Below, piece by piece: positions 1 through 6,654 of a stretch of 13,666 nt of DNA (position 1 is the stretch's first letter; each line of letters opens with the position of its first letter). Made by a program: the position numbers and the translations under genes. The notes under the pieces were generated by a model. The model ran no database searches and was not told where the DNA came from. It saw nothing but the letters and a program-made list of their open reading frames with translations. Source of the DNA: CAZBEJ01 sp964521305 (GTDB lineage: Bacteria; Patescibacteriota; Microgenomatia; UBA1406; GWC2-37-13); contig CAZFQZ010000025.1 in NCBI GenBank assembly GCA_964521305.1, forward strand, positions 1-13,666, given 5' to 3'.

Positions 1-2
1 CT

Positions 3-902
3 TTAAACTATCTATCTAAATTACTTATTGAGCGTATATTTGAAGGATATAAGCAACGCAATGTTTCATTATTAAACCTACTTCTGGACAGCAACAGTGC
101 GGGTAATTTGATAAACAAAATCCAGTACTACAAAGCGACTCAGGATAATAACCAAAAACTCCTCGTACAAGTCGAGGAAAGCAAACAAAACTTCGAGGAA
201 CAAAAACAGCTTCGCGAACAAAAAGTACAGGAACTTGATTCGTTAAAAATTACTCTCGATAATCAACAAGTGACTTTAAATAGTCAAAAGGCGGCTAAGC
301 AAAAACTTTTAGTTGATACACAAAATAGCGAAAGCGTCTATCGGAACATGGTTACCCGAGCTCAAGCTCAGCTAGCCGCCTTTAAATCGTTCGTTCAATC
401 ATCAGGGGCCGATTCAGTAATAAGCGCCAATTCATTCGGCTCAGGACCTGATGGAAATTATTTTTCTCAGAGAGATGCACGATGGGCAAACCAAACAATT
501 GGATACTCTTCTGATAATATTTTAAGCGTTGGGTGTTTGGTAACATCCGTTGCTATGGCTTTAAAAAAGAATGGAGTAGATACAAATCCATCTGTTATCG
601 CTTCCACTCCCGGATATTTTGATGGTAACACTGCCAATATGAAATATAGATGGGATATAAGTTGGCCGAATGGTCTAAAAGGTTATCAAATATCTTCATC
701 TCAAGTTGATGATGAATTAAATAATGGTCACTACGTTATTGTTGGAATCAATTATGGAGTGTGTAAAGCTAATTCCGACCATTTTGTCATTCTTACTGCT
801 AAAGATGGTAGTGATTATAAAATGTACGATCCTTTATATGGACCAAATGAGCATTTTTACTCACACTATTCTCAAATGTGTGATACCGAAGTAATCAAAT
901 AA
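3..902 (+). CDS. Coiled-coil C39-like cysteine peptidase, probable murein hydrolase (5' partial)
   Basis: The frame is open to the left window edge, so the gene is cut. A TTG at 108 is a possible start codon but lies inside coding sequence, because 35 in-frame codons before it (LIERIFEGYKQRNVSLLNLL...) continue the same helix. Counting from 108, residues 1-95 are a Gln/Lys/Glu-rich coiled coil like the scaffold of PcsB/EnvC-type hydrolases. A short Ser/Gly linker follows, then a peptidase C39-like domain at about 118-264. The papain-like triad is visible: Cys143 in GCLVTSVAM, His225 in DHFVIL, Asp241 in MYDPLYG, plus the oxyanion-type Gln121 in YFSQRDARW. By family knowledge such coiled coils regulate wall hydrolases, often through FtsEX. 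A wall-cleaving role here is inference; the domain could cut other peptides. No signal peptide can be judged because the N-terminus is missing. Confidence 0.85.
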   Translation, partial: LNYLSKLLIERIFEGYKQRNVSLLNLLLDSNSAGNLINKIQYYKATQDNNQKLLVQVEESKQNFEEQKQLREQKVQELDSLKITLDNQQVTLNSQKAAKQKLLVDTQNSESVYRNMVTRAQAQLAAFKSFVQSSGADSVISANSFGSGPDGNYFSQRDARWANQTIGYSSDNILSVGCLVTSVAMALKKNGVDTNPSVIASTPGYFDGNTANMKYRWDISWPNGLKGYQISSSQVDDELNNGHYVIVGINYGVCKANSDHFVILTAKDGSDYKMYDPLYGPNEHFYSHYSQMCDTEVIK

Positions 903-929
903 ACTCCTATTTTTGTAGCATATAATCCG

Positions 930-957
930 TTGACAAAAAGGCATTGATTGTTACATT
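930..957 (+). promoter_or_regulatory. Candidate sigma70-type promoter for the lamin-tail gene
   Basis: A perfect -35 box TTGACA (930-935) is followed after 16 bases by TACATT (952-957), a 4/6 match to TATAAT. Transcription would begin near 964, downstream of the TTG at 944 and just before ATG 977. This favours 977 as the start of the next gene. A perfect TATAAT at 921-926 lacks a recognisable -35 box. No terminator is visible after the preceding gene. Confidence 0.45.
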
Positions 958-976
958 GTTATATGGTTATATTGCT

Positions 977-2275
977 ATGAGAAAATTGCAAAAAATAATG
1001 TATTCCAATCATTCGAATCATTGGGATACATATATATTTATATTTGTATTTGTTGTAGTAGTCTTTTTCCTTTTATTAAGTCGCAGGGTTATTGCAGATA
1101 ACACAATCTTTATCAATGAATTTCTTATCGAACCGACACCACAACAGGTTGAAATTATTAATACTGGAACGGAAACTATGGATATTTCCGGTTGGTATAT
1201 AAATGATAATGGAGGAACAAGCAATTATTATACGATACATAAAAATACTATACTTTTGCCAAATTCGTGCCAAGTATTTTCCGGGGATTTTGGTTTTAAT
1301 AAAGTAAAAGAAGATCGCGTACGATTATTTAATAGCTCTGCTCCACCCACATCATCAGATGCTCAATTAATTGATTCCTTTTCGTATGTATCAAGCCTGG
1401 GACAAGGAAATGTTTATATGCGTCTCCCTGACGGTTCTGCCACGTGGGCAACCGGAACTGCAAGTTTCGGACAGTATAATAGCACCAAGAAAAATTGCAT
1501 AATCACGCCGGCACCAACACCTACTTCAACTCCAACAATGGAACAATCGAACAATGGAACCATTTCCTCTCCCCCACCTGTTCCTACCCCGATTTCTTAC
1601 AACAATATATACATCTCCGAGGTCATGGTGAATCCCGACGACAACAACCATGAATGGGTTGAACTGTTTAACAGAAACGATTTTCCTGTTGTTCTTTTCA
1701 AATGGTATATCGATGATATAGAAAATGCCGGAGCTTCTCCGAAAATGTTCTCGCTTGACCTGGCGGCAAACGGCTACGGTGTGTACGAATTGACCGGGTC
1801 CATGTTCAACAACGACGGAGACAATGTCAGATTGCTTGATTATGCAAAAAACATAGAAGACAGTTTTGAGTATTCTTTCTCAACACAGGGAAAAACATTG
1901 GGAAGAACATCATGGGATTCCGACGAATTCTGTCTGCAGGAACCGAGTAAAAATCTTGCTAATAATTCCTGTATTGATCCCACTGCAACACCGATACCTA
2001 CGCCGACAAAAATTCCTAAATCAATTACTCTATCTGTAAAATCCGTTATCCGCAGACCGACAGCCAAATCTCCGCGTACACCAATGAATCAATATAGGAC
2101 GACTCCCATTAAACGTTTAACTGGAGAAGGGGAAATATTGGGAATCGCAGACGTTCAGGAACAGAATAATCAACTCCAACGTGTCCGCATACTGAGTCTT
2201 TTACCATTGACCTACTCTCTTTTGACTATTATTTCTGTTTTGATTAAAATAAAAAAAGGTATATGGAAAACATAA
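977..2275 (+). CDS. Membrane-anchored surface protein with two lamin-tail domains
   Basis: 432 aa from ATG 977. An upstream TTG (944) would add 11 residues but lies before the predicted transcription start. ATG 998 is a later alternative. A hydrophobic segment at about 19-35 is an uncleaved signal anchor or signal peptide. Two lamin-tail-like (LTD) beta domains follow, at about 44-167 (INEF, QQVEIINTG, ISGWYI) and 209-324 (ISEVMVNP, HEWVELFN, KWYIDD). A Pro/Thr-rich linker (PAPTPTSTPT) joins them and another (PTATPIPTPTK) follows. A second hydrophobic helix at about 404-424 ends in a Lys-rich tail, so the LTDs probably face outside. Each LTD region has two cysteines. LTDs in bacteria are usually extracellular and often occur with nucleases or adhesins, but no catalytic domain is seen, so an adhesive or structural role is inference. 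It overlaps the next gene by 13 bases. Confidence 0.8.
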   Translation: MRKLQKIMYSNHSNHWDTYIFIFVFVVVVFFLLLSRRVIADNTIFINEFLIEPTPQQVEIINTGTETMDISGWYINDNGGTSNYYTIHKNTILLPNSCQVFSGDFGFNKVKEDRVRLFNSSAPPTSSDAQLIDSFSYVSSLGQGNVYMRLPDGSATWATGTASFGQYNSTKKNCIITPAPTPTSTPTMEQSNNGTISSPPPVPTPISYNNIYISEVMVNPDDNNHEWVELFNRNDFPVVLFKWYIDDIENAGASPKMFSLDLAANGYGVYELTGSMFNNDGDNVRLLDYAKNIEDSFEYSFSTQGKTLGRTSWDSDEFCLQEPSKNLANNSCIDPTATPIPTPTKIPKSITLSVKSVIRRPTAKSPRTPMNQYRTTPIKRLTGEGEILGIADVQEQNNQLQRVRILSLLPLTYSLLTIISVLIKIKKGIWKT

Positions 2276-3177
2276 AAACTTTTTTTCATCGTCTGTTCAT
2301 ACCAAAAGAAGACAATAATTTCCGGGCAAAGGCACTCCACACAGACTTTTTAACCATGTATCTGCTCGTTGCGTTGATGTTAACCTTCGCATTCAAATAT
2401 ACCAATCTGCACAACGTGCTCGGTTATGCAACGGATATCTCGATCGATAAAATATTCCAACTTACCAACCAGGAACGCGAACAACACGGACTTCCCGATC
2501 TCCAGTATAACAATGAACTCGCAGCGGCAGCGCAAGCAAAAGCGCAGGACATGTTCGCCAAAAACTACTGGTCGCACTACAGTCCGACCGGCGAAACGCC
2601 ATGGGATTTTATCCTTGCCGAACACTACCGGTATTCGTACGCCGGCGAAAATCTGGCAAAGAATTTCATGTTCAGTCGAGGTGTGATGGATGCCTGGATG
2701 AATTCACCCACCCACAGGGATAATATCTTGAGGACGCAGTACACACAGATAGGTATAGCCGTGACAGACGGAATTTTAAACGGCGAACAGACGACTCTGG
2801 TGGTTCAGGAATTCGGCGCTCCTCTTGCCGGAACTTCCGTCGCACAGACAGAGCCGCAAACAACTACAGCCAATGCCCAGGAGCCAAAACCAACGATACC
2901 GATCGCTCCGACGACATCGCTTCAAGAATCGGCGTCTACGGCACCACCTTCTGTCTTGGCACAAGCGTCCAACCAAAAGTCTTTCAATTTAGCCGCCTTT
3001 CTGTTCAATTCAAATGTTATTTTCATGTCATTCCTCCTTCTCGCGCTGTTACTGGATTTTTATTTTGCGGCAAAACTGCACATCGTCAGGGTGAGCGGAA
3101 AAAATCTGGCGCATTTCATGTTTATCGGTTTTATTATTTTAGGCCTGATATTCCTGACTAAGGGAGCTATATTATGA
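2263..3177 (+). CDS. Membrane-anchored CAP/SCP (YkwD-like) domain protein
   Basis: 304 aa. A hydrophobic helix at about 27-46 precedes a CAP domain at about 61-190. It shows the family's first helix (IFQLTNQEREQHGLPDL), ALA-rich helix 2, His105 in WSHYSPTGETPW, Glu129 in YAGENLAKNF, and His151 in WMNSPTHRDNIL. These His/Glu residues form the usual CAP cleft. A Pro/Thr/Ala-rich linker (190-240) and two more hydrophobic helices (about 246-270 and 283-303) follow. Bacterial YkwD-like proteins are extracytoplasmic, but their activity is mostly unknown. The start overlaps the lamin-tail gene by 13 bases, and an AAGG just before ATG 2263 is a short-spaced ribosome site. The stop overlaps the next start in ATGA. 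GC is visibly higher here than in the two genes before it. Confidence 0.88.
   Translation: MENIKTFFHRLFIPKEDNNFRAKALHTDFLTMYLLVALMLTFAFKYTNLHNVLGYATDISIDKIFQLTNQEREQHGLPDLQYNNELAAAAQAKAQDMFAKNYWSHYSPTGETPWDFILAEHYRYSYAGENLAKNFMFSRGVMDAWMNSPTHRDNILRTQYTQIGIAVTDGILNGEQTTLVVQEFGAPLAGTSVAQTEPQTTTANAQEPKPTIPIAPTTSLQESASTAPPSVLAQASNQKSFNLAAFLFNSNVIFMSFLLLALLLDFYFAAKLHIVRVSGKNLAHFMFIGFIILGLIFLTKGAIL
3161..3166 (+). promoter_or_regulatory. Shine-Dalgarno site of the three-helix membrane protein
   Basis: AGGGAG lies 7 bases before ATG 3174, inside the end of the CAP gene. It is the clearest Shine-Dalgarno sequence in the window and supports the 3174 start and translation within the same operon. Most other starts here lack one. 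Confidence 0.6.
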
Positions 3178-3455
3178 ACCATCTCATATCTCATATTAGA
3201 ACCGAATTCGCAACCCATCTTTTCGATTACCTACTCCTTTTTACCGCCGGCATTTTCTTTTTGATGTCTCTCATATTGTTTAAAGGTGACCGCCTGCTGG
3301 AATTTATCATGCTTTTGGCATTCGCGTCTTTTTACATCATATGGGGCATTTACCATCACATCATAACCGATTCCCTCCATCTAAAGAGTGTGATAGAATA
3401 CATTCTTATCGCGTTCACGATCATATTCATGTTAAAAATTCTTATTTTCCCCTGA
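3174..3455 (+). CDS. Small three-helix membrane protein, function unknown
   Basis: 93 aa with three hydrophobic segments, about 17-36 (DYLLLFTAGIFFLMSLILF), 43-60 (FIMLLAFASFYIIWGIYHH) and 73-92 (IEYILIAFTIIFMLKILIF). His and charged residues lie between them (YHHIITDSLHLKS). I recognise no named family. It starts inside the stop of the CAP gene (ATGA overlap) with a good Shine-Dalgarno site, and its stop is 3 bases before the nucleotidylyltransferase start. It is therefore almost certainly co-translated with these neighbours, and may assist the membrane-anchored CAP protein, which itself ends in two membrane helices. That partnership is inference from position only. Confidence 0.75.
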   Translation: MNHLISHIRTEFATHLFDYLLLFTAGIFFLMSLILFKGDRLLEFIMLLAFASFYIIWGIYHHIITDSLHLKSVIEYILIAFTIIFMLKILIFP

Positions 3456-3458
3456 TCT

Positions 3459-4196
3459 ATGAAAGGCTTAATACTTGCCGGCGGGTTGGCGACAAGGTTG
3501 CGACCGTTAACATGGGTCACCAACAAACATCTGCTTCCCATCTACAATAAACCCATGATCTATTACCCCATCGAATCCATGGTCAAAGCCGGTATCAAGG
3601 AGGTGTTGATATCGAGTTCACCGGACCATGCAGGAGACTTTGCCAATTTGCTGAAAGACGGTGACGAATTTGGCATCAAATTTTACTATGCGGTCCAGCA
3701 GAATCCAAAAGGCGGCATTGCTAACGCCATCGCGCTTGCCGAGGAATTCGCCAAAAAAGACAAACTACTCGTCATCCTGGGTGACAACATATTCAACACA
3801 AATCTGAAACCCGCTGTCGAAAAGTTGGATACAAAAGAAAAAGGCGCGATTATTTACGGAGTGAAAATGCCGACGGACTCGGGTCAATACGGCGTCATAG
3901 AAATAGACAAGGCAGGCAGAGTTATTTCCATCGAAGAAAAACCGGAGCATCCGAAGTCCAACATTGCCCAAACGGGTATTTATATGTATGACCGGCGCGT
4001 ATTCGATTTCATACGGGAGCTTAAACCGTCCGGCCGCGGCGAACTCGAAGTTACGGATTTGAATAACCGGTATGTCGATGAAGGTACGTTGGACTGCGAG
4101 CTCTTGGATTGGTGGATTGACGCAGGAACATCACACGACGAACTATTACGGGCCAATAATCTGGTGGCCGAAAAAGTCAAAAAAGGAGCAATATAA
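3459..4196 (+). CDS. Short-form sugar-1-phosphate nucleotidylyltransferase (RmlA-like)
   Basis: 245 aa, shorter than classical RmlA at about 290 aa, lacking most of the C-terminal extension. By family, these enzymes join a sugar-1-phosphate to dTTP or UTP, giving an NDP-sugar for surface polysaccharide. Visible motifs are the nucleotide loop LAGGLATRLRPLT (6-18), the lysine loop TNKHLLPIYNKPM (21-33), LGDNIF (107-112) with metal-binding Asp109, IEEKP (158-162), GELEVTDLNN (194-203) and WWIDAGT (218-224) with Asp221. In the first motif the usual GTRL glycine is Ala (GGLATRL). It follows the membrane-protein gene by 3 bases without a Shine-Dalgarno site, suggesting coupling. No rmlBCD genes are nearby, so the sugar product cannot be named. 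A thymidylyl donor is likely but not proven. Confidence 0.9.
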   Translation: MKGLILAGGLATRLRPLTWVTNKHLLPIYNKPMIYYPIESMVKAGIKEVLISSSPDHAGDFANLLKDGDEFGIKFYYAVQQNPKGGIANAIALAEEFAKKDKLLVILGDNIFNTNLKPAVEKLDTKEKGAIIYGVKMPTDSGQYGVIEIDKAGRVISIEEKPEHPKSNIAQTGIYMYDRRVFDFIRELKPSGRGELEVTDLNNRYVDEGTLDCELLDWWIDAGTSHDELLRANNLVAEKVKKGAI

Positions 4197-4198
4197 TC

Positions 4199-4227
4199 TT
4201 GCTATTTTGTCCGAAAATCCATATAGT
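4199..4227 (+). promoter_or_regulatory. Candidate sigma70-type promoter for the small membrane-protein pair
   Basis: TTGCTA (4199-4204, 4/6 match) and TATAGT (4222-4227, 5/6 match) are separated by the optimal 17 bases, just after the nucleotidylyltransferase stop. Transcription would start near 4234, leaving a leader of about 29 bases. GGGAG at 4237-4241 in that leader is 21 bases from ATG 4263, too far for normal Shine-Dalgarno use. This site divides the envelope region into separate transcription units. Confidence 0.5.
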
Positions 4228-4262
4228 ACATATATAGGGAGTTAAAAATTAAAATATTCATC

Positions 4263-4529
4263 ATGGACACGACACAATTATTATTAACCGTCGTACTGAC
4301 TATTAGCACGATTTTGCTCGTCGTCGTCGGCATACAACTTTTTTTTGTCCTGCGCGAGCTGCGTATAGCACTAAGAAAAATTAACGGCATTGTCGAATCA
4401 TTCGAAAAAGTCGGCGGATCCGTCGAACACAGTTTCAATGAATTTCTCGGTTTTTTTTCCGGCATAAAAACCATGTTCAAGATCGTCGACATTATACACA
4501 ACAAAAAAAATGGAAAAAACAAGCAATAA
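4263..4529 (+). CDS. Small single-pass membrane protein (DUF948-like layout)
   Basis: 88 aa. One hydrophobic helix at the N-terminus (about 5-29, LLLTVVLTISTILLVVVGIQLFF) is followed by an amphipathic helix (LRELRIALRKINGIVESFEKV), a second helical stretch (SFNEFLGFFSGIKTMFKIV) and a Lys/Asn tail. The layout of one TM helix plus a heptad-like helix resembles short DUF948-type proteins, but I cannot assign the family firmly. Its last 20 bases overlap the YtxH-like gene, so the two are probably translated together. Paired DUF948-like and YtxH-like genes are common in other bacteria, which supports the call by context. Function is unknown; an envelope-associated role is inference. Confidence 0.7.
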   Translation: MDTTQLLLTVVLTISTILLVVVGIQLFFVLRELRIALRKINGIVESFEKVGGSVEHSFNEFLGFFSGIKTMFKIVDIIHNKKNGKNKQ

Positions 4530-4884
4530 ACTTTCTTCGTTCTGGTTCGGTTTCTTGTTGGGAACCGGGGTAACCGGCGCGGCTGCTTTTTTCCTTGGCA
4601 CGAAACAGGGGAGGAAAACGCTCAAAAAACTCATCGAACTTTCGGAAAATATGGAAGACACGCTGGAAGGATTGGTCGAAGAATACGGCGATGATATCAG
4701 GGAAAAAGGTATTGAAATTGTAGATGAATTGAAGAAAGCGGCAAAAACGAACCATGACACTCCCGAATCCCATACGTTACACAGCCTGCTGGATAAAATG
4801 AAAGTCCTGTCGCCGACTACGCAAAAAAAAGTCAAACGATTTTTCGTCAAGGAAGGAAAGATTTTCGAAGACGAAAAAAAGTAA
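4510..4884 (+). CDS. YtxH-like small membrane protein
   Basis: 124 aa. A glycine/alanine-rich hydrophobic helix at about 11-29 (FWFGFLLGTGVTGAAAFFLG) runs straight into TKQGRKTLKKL, the arrangement seen in YtxH/gas-vesicle-like small proteins. A long acidic amphipathic helix follows (about 38-78), then a charged C-terminal segment (SPTTQKKVKRFFVKEGK). The protein probably sits in the membrane with a cytoplasmic helical tail, but topology is not proven. The start ATG 4510 overlaps the end of the preceding gene by 20 bases, with an A-run rather than a Shine-Dalgarno sequence before it. YtxH proteins have been tied loosely to stress in Bacillus; no precise role can be given here. Confidence 0.7.
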   Translation: MEKTSNKLSSFWFGFLLGTGVTGAAAFFLGTKQGRKTLKKLIELSENMEDTLEGLVEEYGDDIREKGIEIVDELKKAAKTNHDTPESHTLHSLLDKMKVLSPTTQKKVKRFFVKEGKIFEDEKK

Positions 4885-4892
4885 TGCCTTAT

Positions 4893-4921
4893 TTGACAAA
4901 TACCGCAGAATTCGTTAGAGT
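4893..4921 (+). promoter_or_regulatory. Candidate promoter giving a nearly leaderless mRNA
   Basis: A perfect TTGACA (4893-4898) lies 17 bases before TAGAGT (4916-4921, 4/6 match). The expected transcription start near 4928 is only about 3 bases before ATG 4931, so the transcript would have almost no leader and no Shine-Dalgarno site. Confidence 0.5.
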
Positions 4922-4930
4922 GTTTATATC

Positions 4931-6517
4931 ATGCTGAAAAAGCTATTCTTTATTTTCGCAGCTTTCTCGCTCGGTTTCCTGTTCATCCAGTCGCATACCG
5001 TTCACGCCCAGCAGGAAATCATACCGACTGAAATGAAAAAATGCCTGAAGGCAAATCAGGCTGGAGGGCAAACCCGCATACCTCCGAGTCCCGTCACACT
5101 CAACCTTACTGGACAGGGTCTGCCGAGCGACCAGGCGGTCAAGATCGAATTCTGCCAGCCGAGCCAAAAGAAAACACAATGTTCCGTCGTCGCCACCGTA
5201 AACACCACATCTCCGTTCATCAAAACGTCCGTTACCATGCGCGACCTGAACGGTCACATACCGTATGCGTTCTACGGCGCATGGGTGGAGCACCCGAATA
5301 TTGTCGGCGCCGGAGGACAGCAGCAAGGAACGTTTACGTTTGAGGACACCAAATGCGTAAGCATCGAATGGGATCCGTACGGACGCGTATTCGACAGCCA
5401 GAGCCTCGAACCCATCCCCGGAGTTCAAGTAGGTTTATTCGACAACCTGAATCCATCACATCTCACCCAGACCACCAATAATCCTCAAACAGTACAGCAG
5501 GATGGAATGTTCAATTTCTTAAGCAAACCGGGAACATATTATCTGAATGTGTCGCAGATGCCTTCGGGATACTCGTTTACCGCAAATCCCCGATTGAATG
5601 GAAACTATTATAAGGCATATTCGCTGCGTAACGGCAGTCCATCCATATATAAACCCGGTCAGCCGATCGTAGAAACGGCCGGAAATCCCCAGCATCGGGA
5701 TATCCCGTTGGATTCGGGCGACAATCCTCCATCCCATTTTCAGATCACCAATATGCCGGGATTATATGACCAAATGGTTTTCGGTTCCGTCACCAAATAC
5801 GGAGGAAAAATATCCCATCCGTTATCCATCGTCAGCCTGGTCGGCGAAAACTCCGGCAAAGAATACGGAAGAACCGCGGCCGACAAGTTTGGTTATTGGA
5901 CCATCGTACTGTCCAACAACGATATTCCTGCGGAACCTCTTTTGATAAAACTCATTAAAGTCGACCTGACGACCGGGAATGCGGACGAATCGCATGCCCG
6001 CGTAACACACGATATTATATTCAATCCTATTTTCCGGACGATCAAGGGATATGTTTATGATACTGACGGGCAACCGCTGAAAAACAGCGAGGTGACCATT
6101 GTCTTGGACGGCAACGGATCAACATATTACTCAACCATGACTGATAATAACGGTTACATCTCTATAACTTCGGATAATCTTCCCGTTTTAACATACCATA
6201 TCGCGTACCCTCAAAAAGGGACCGGCATAACCACGGGCTTTTTTGCGGCGGAAAACAAAACGTATTTCAAAAACAACAATATCAATCCTATGCTGGATTC
6301 ACTACCTCCATCGGATAATACGCAATCGACTCAAGCTCAAAATTATGACCAGTACAACCAACAAAACGCTGTGCCCACGCCACCTCAAAATCCGACAACC
6401 AACAAAACGCTTCCAGTGATATTGACGCTTATCATAGCGTCGCTCATTATCGCATATCTCATAATCAAATCAAACACACCGACGAAGAAAAGACCCAGAA
6501 CATCCAGGAAACGGTAA
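4931..6517 (+). CDS. Secreted, membrane-anchored protein with carboxypeptidase-regulatory-like repeats
   Basis: 528 aa. A signal peptide (1-26) ends in HTVHA before QQE. The N-terminal region (27-145) has four cysteines (38, 75, 84, 142) that could form two disulfides. Then come three beta-sandwich segments of CarboxypepD_reg-like type: about 151-215 (GRVFDSQSLEPIPGVQVGLFD, DGMFNFLSKPGTYYLNV), 283-345 (VFGSVTK, ADKFGYWTIVL) and 372-430 (IKGYVYDTDGQPLKNSEVTI, TDNNGYISI). A Gln/Asn/Pro-rich linker (455-492) leads to a membrane helix (493-513) and a Lys/Arg tail (KKRPRTSRKR), which fits an outside-facing ectodomain with a short cytoplasmic end. No catalytic motif is visible, so a structural, adhesive or scaffold role is inference. 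It stands alone between its own promoter and that of rpoB. Confidence 0.82.
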   Translation: MLKKLFFIFAAFSLGFLFIQSHTVHAQQEIIPTEMKKCLKANQAGGQTRIPPSPVTLNLTGQGLPSDQAVKIEFCQPSQKKTQCSVVATVNTTSPFIKTSVTMRDLNGHIPYAFYGAWVEHPNIVGAGGQQQGTFTFEDTKCVSIEWDPYGRVFDSQSLEPIPGVQVGLFDNLNPSHLTQTTNNPQTVQQDGMFNFLSKPGTYYLNVSQMPSGYSFTANPRLNGNYYKAYSLRNGSPSIYKPGQPIVETAGNPQHRDIPLDSGDNPPSHFQITNMPGLYDQMVFGSVTKYGGKISHPLSIVSLVGENSGKEYGRTAADKFGYWTIVLSNNDIPAEPLLIKLIKVDLTTGNADESHARVTHDIIFNPIFRTIKGYVYDTDGQPLKNSEVTIVLDGNGSTYYSTMTDNNGYISITSDNLPVLTYHIAYPQKGTGITTGFFAAENKTYFKNNNINPMLDSLPPSDNTQSTQAQNYDQYNQQNAVPTPPQNPTTNKTLPVILTLIIASLIIAYLIIKSNTPTKKRPRTSRKR

Positions 6518-6548
6518 CATAACGCTGTAAAACAGAACCTAAAACCAC

Positions 6549-6582
6549 TTGACTTTTATAGTATCGTCATGTATGCTATAAT
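6549..6582 (+). promoter_or_regulatory. Probable promoter of the rpoB-rpoC-rpsL operon
   Basis: Two overlapping readings are possible. A perfect TATAAT (6577-6582) is preceded by TGC (6574-6576), an extended -10 that needs little -35 contact. Alternatively TTGACT (6549-6554, 5/6) pairs with TATGCT (6572-6577, 4/6) at 17-base spacing. TTGACT to TATAAT is 22 bases, too long for a normal pair. Either reading starts the transcript at about 6584-6589, some 65-70 bases before rpoB. Confidence 0.6.
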
Positions 6583-6594
6583 AGTTTTTTTGAT

Positions 6595-6619
6595 CCCCTT
6601 CTATTTCTAGGGGTTTTTT
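6595..6619 (+). terminator. Short GC hairpin plus T6 in the rpoB leader: terminator or attenuator
   Basis: CCCCT (6595-6599) pairs with AGGGG (6609-6613) around a 9-base loop and is followed directly by six T (6614-6619), the form of an intrinsic terminator with a short stem. It lies just downstream of the predicted -10 box, so it would form within the first 30 bases of the rpoB transcript. It may attenuate rpoB, cap the 5' end, or stop readthrough from the upstream surface-protein gene if the real rpoB promoter is downstream (TAAAAT at 6628-6633 is a weak candidate). Confidence 0.5.
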
Positions 6620-6654
6620 ACTGTTAATAAAATATTTTCATTCGGCTGCAAGAG

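Noticed and set aside
944..976. TTG start for the lamin-tail protein at 944
   Set aside because: It lies before the predicted transcription start, and an in-frame ATG at 977 directly precedes the signal-anchor region.
3175..3455. Alternative code with TGA as glycine, as in some CPR lineages
   Set aside because: TGA ends two genes here at natural domain ends, and no in-frame TGA occurs in rpoB or rpoC.
4202..4522. Antisense 106-aa open frame opposite the small membrane-protein gene
   Set aside because: Low-complexity shadow of a supported + strand gene, with no recognisable domain.
4943..5428. Antisense 161-aa open frame opposite the start of the regulatory-like-repeat protein
   Set aside because: The + strand frame has a signal peptide and domain structure; the antisense product is Arg/Cys-rich with no family features.
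6518..6548. CTGT/ACAG mini-hairpin after the surface-protein gene as its terminator
   Set aside because: Only four base pairs and no T-run follow it.
6569..6610. A 13-codon leader ORF (MYAIIVFLIPFYF) ending within the rpoB leader hairpin
   Set aside because: Its ATG lies upstream of the predicted -10 box, so it would not be on the rpoB transcript, and it has no ribosome site. It would matter only if the promoter is further upstream.
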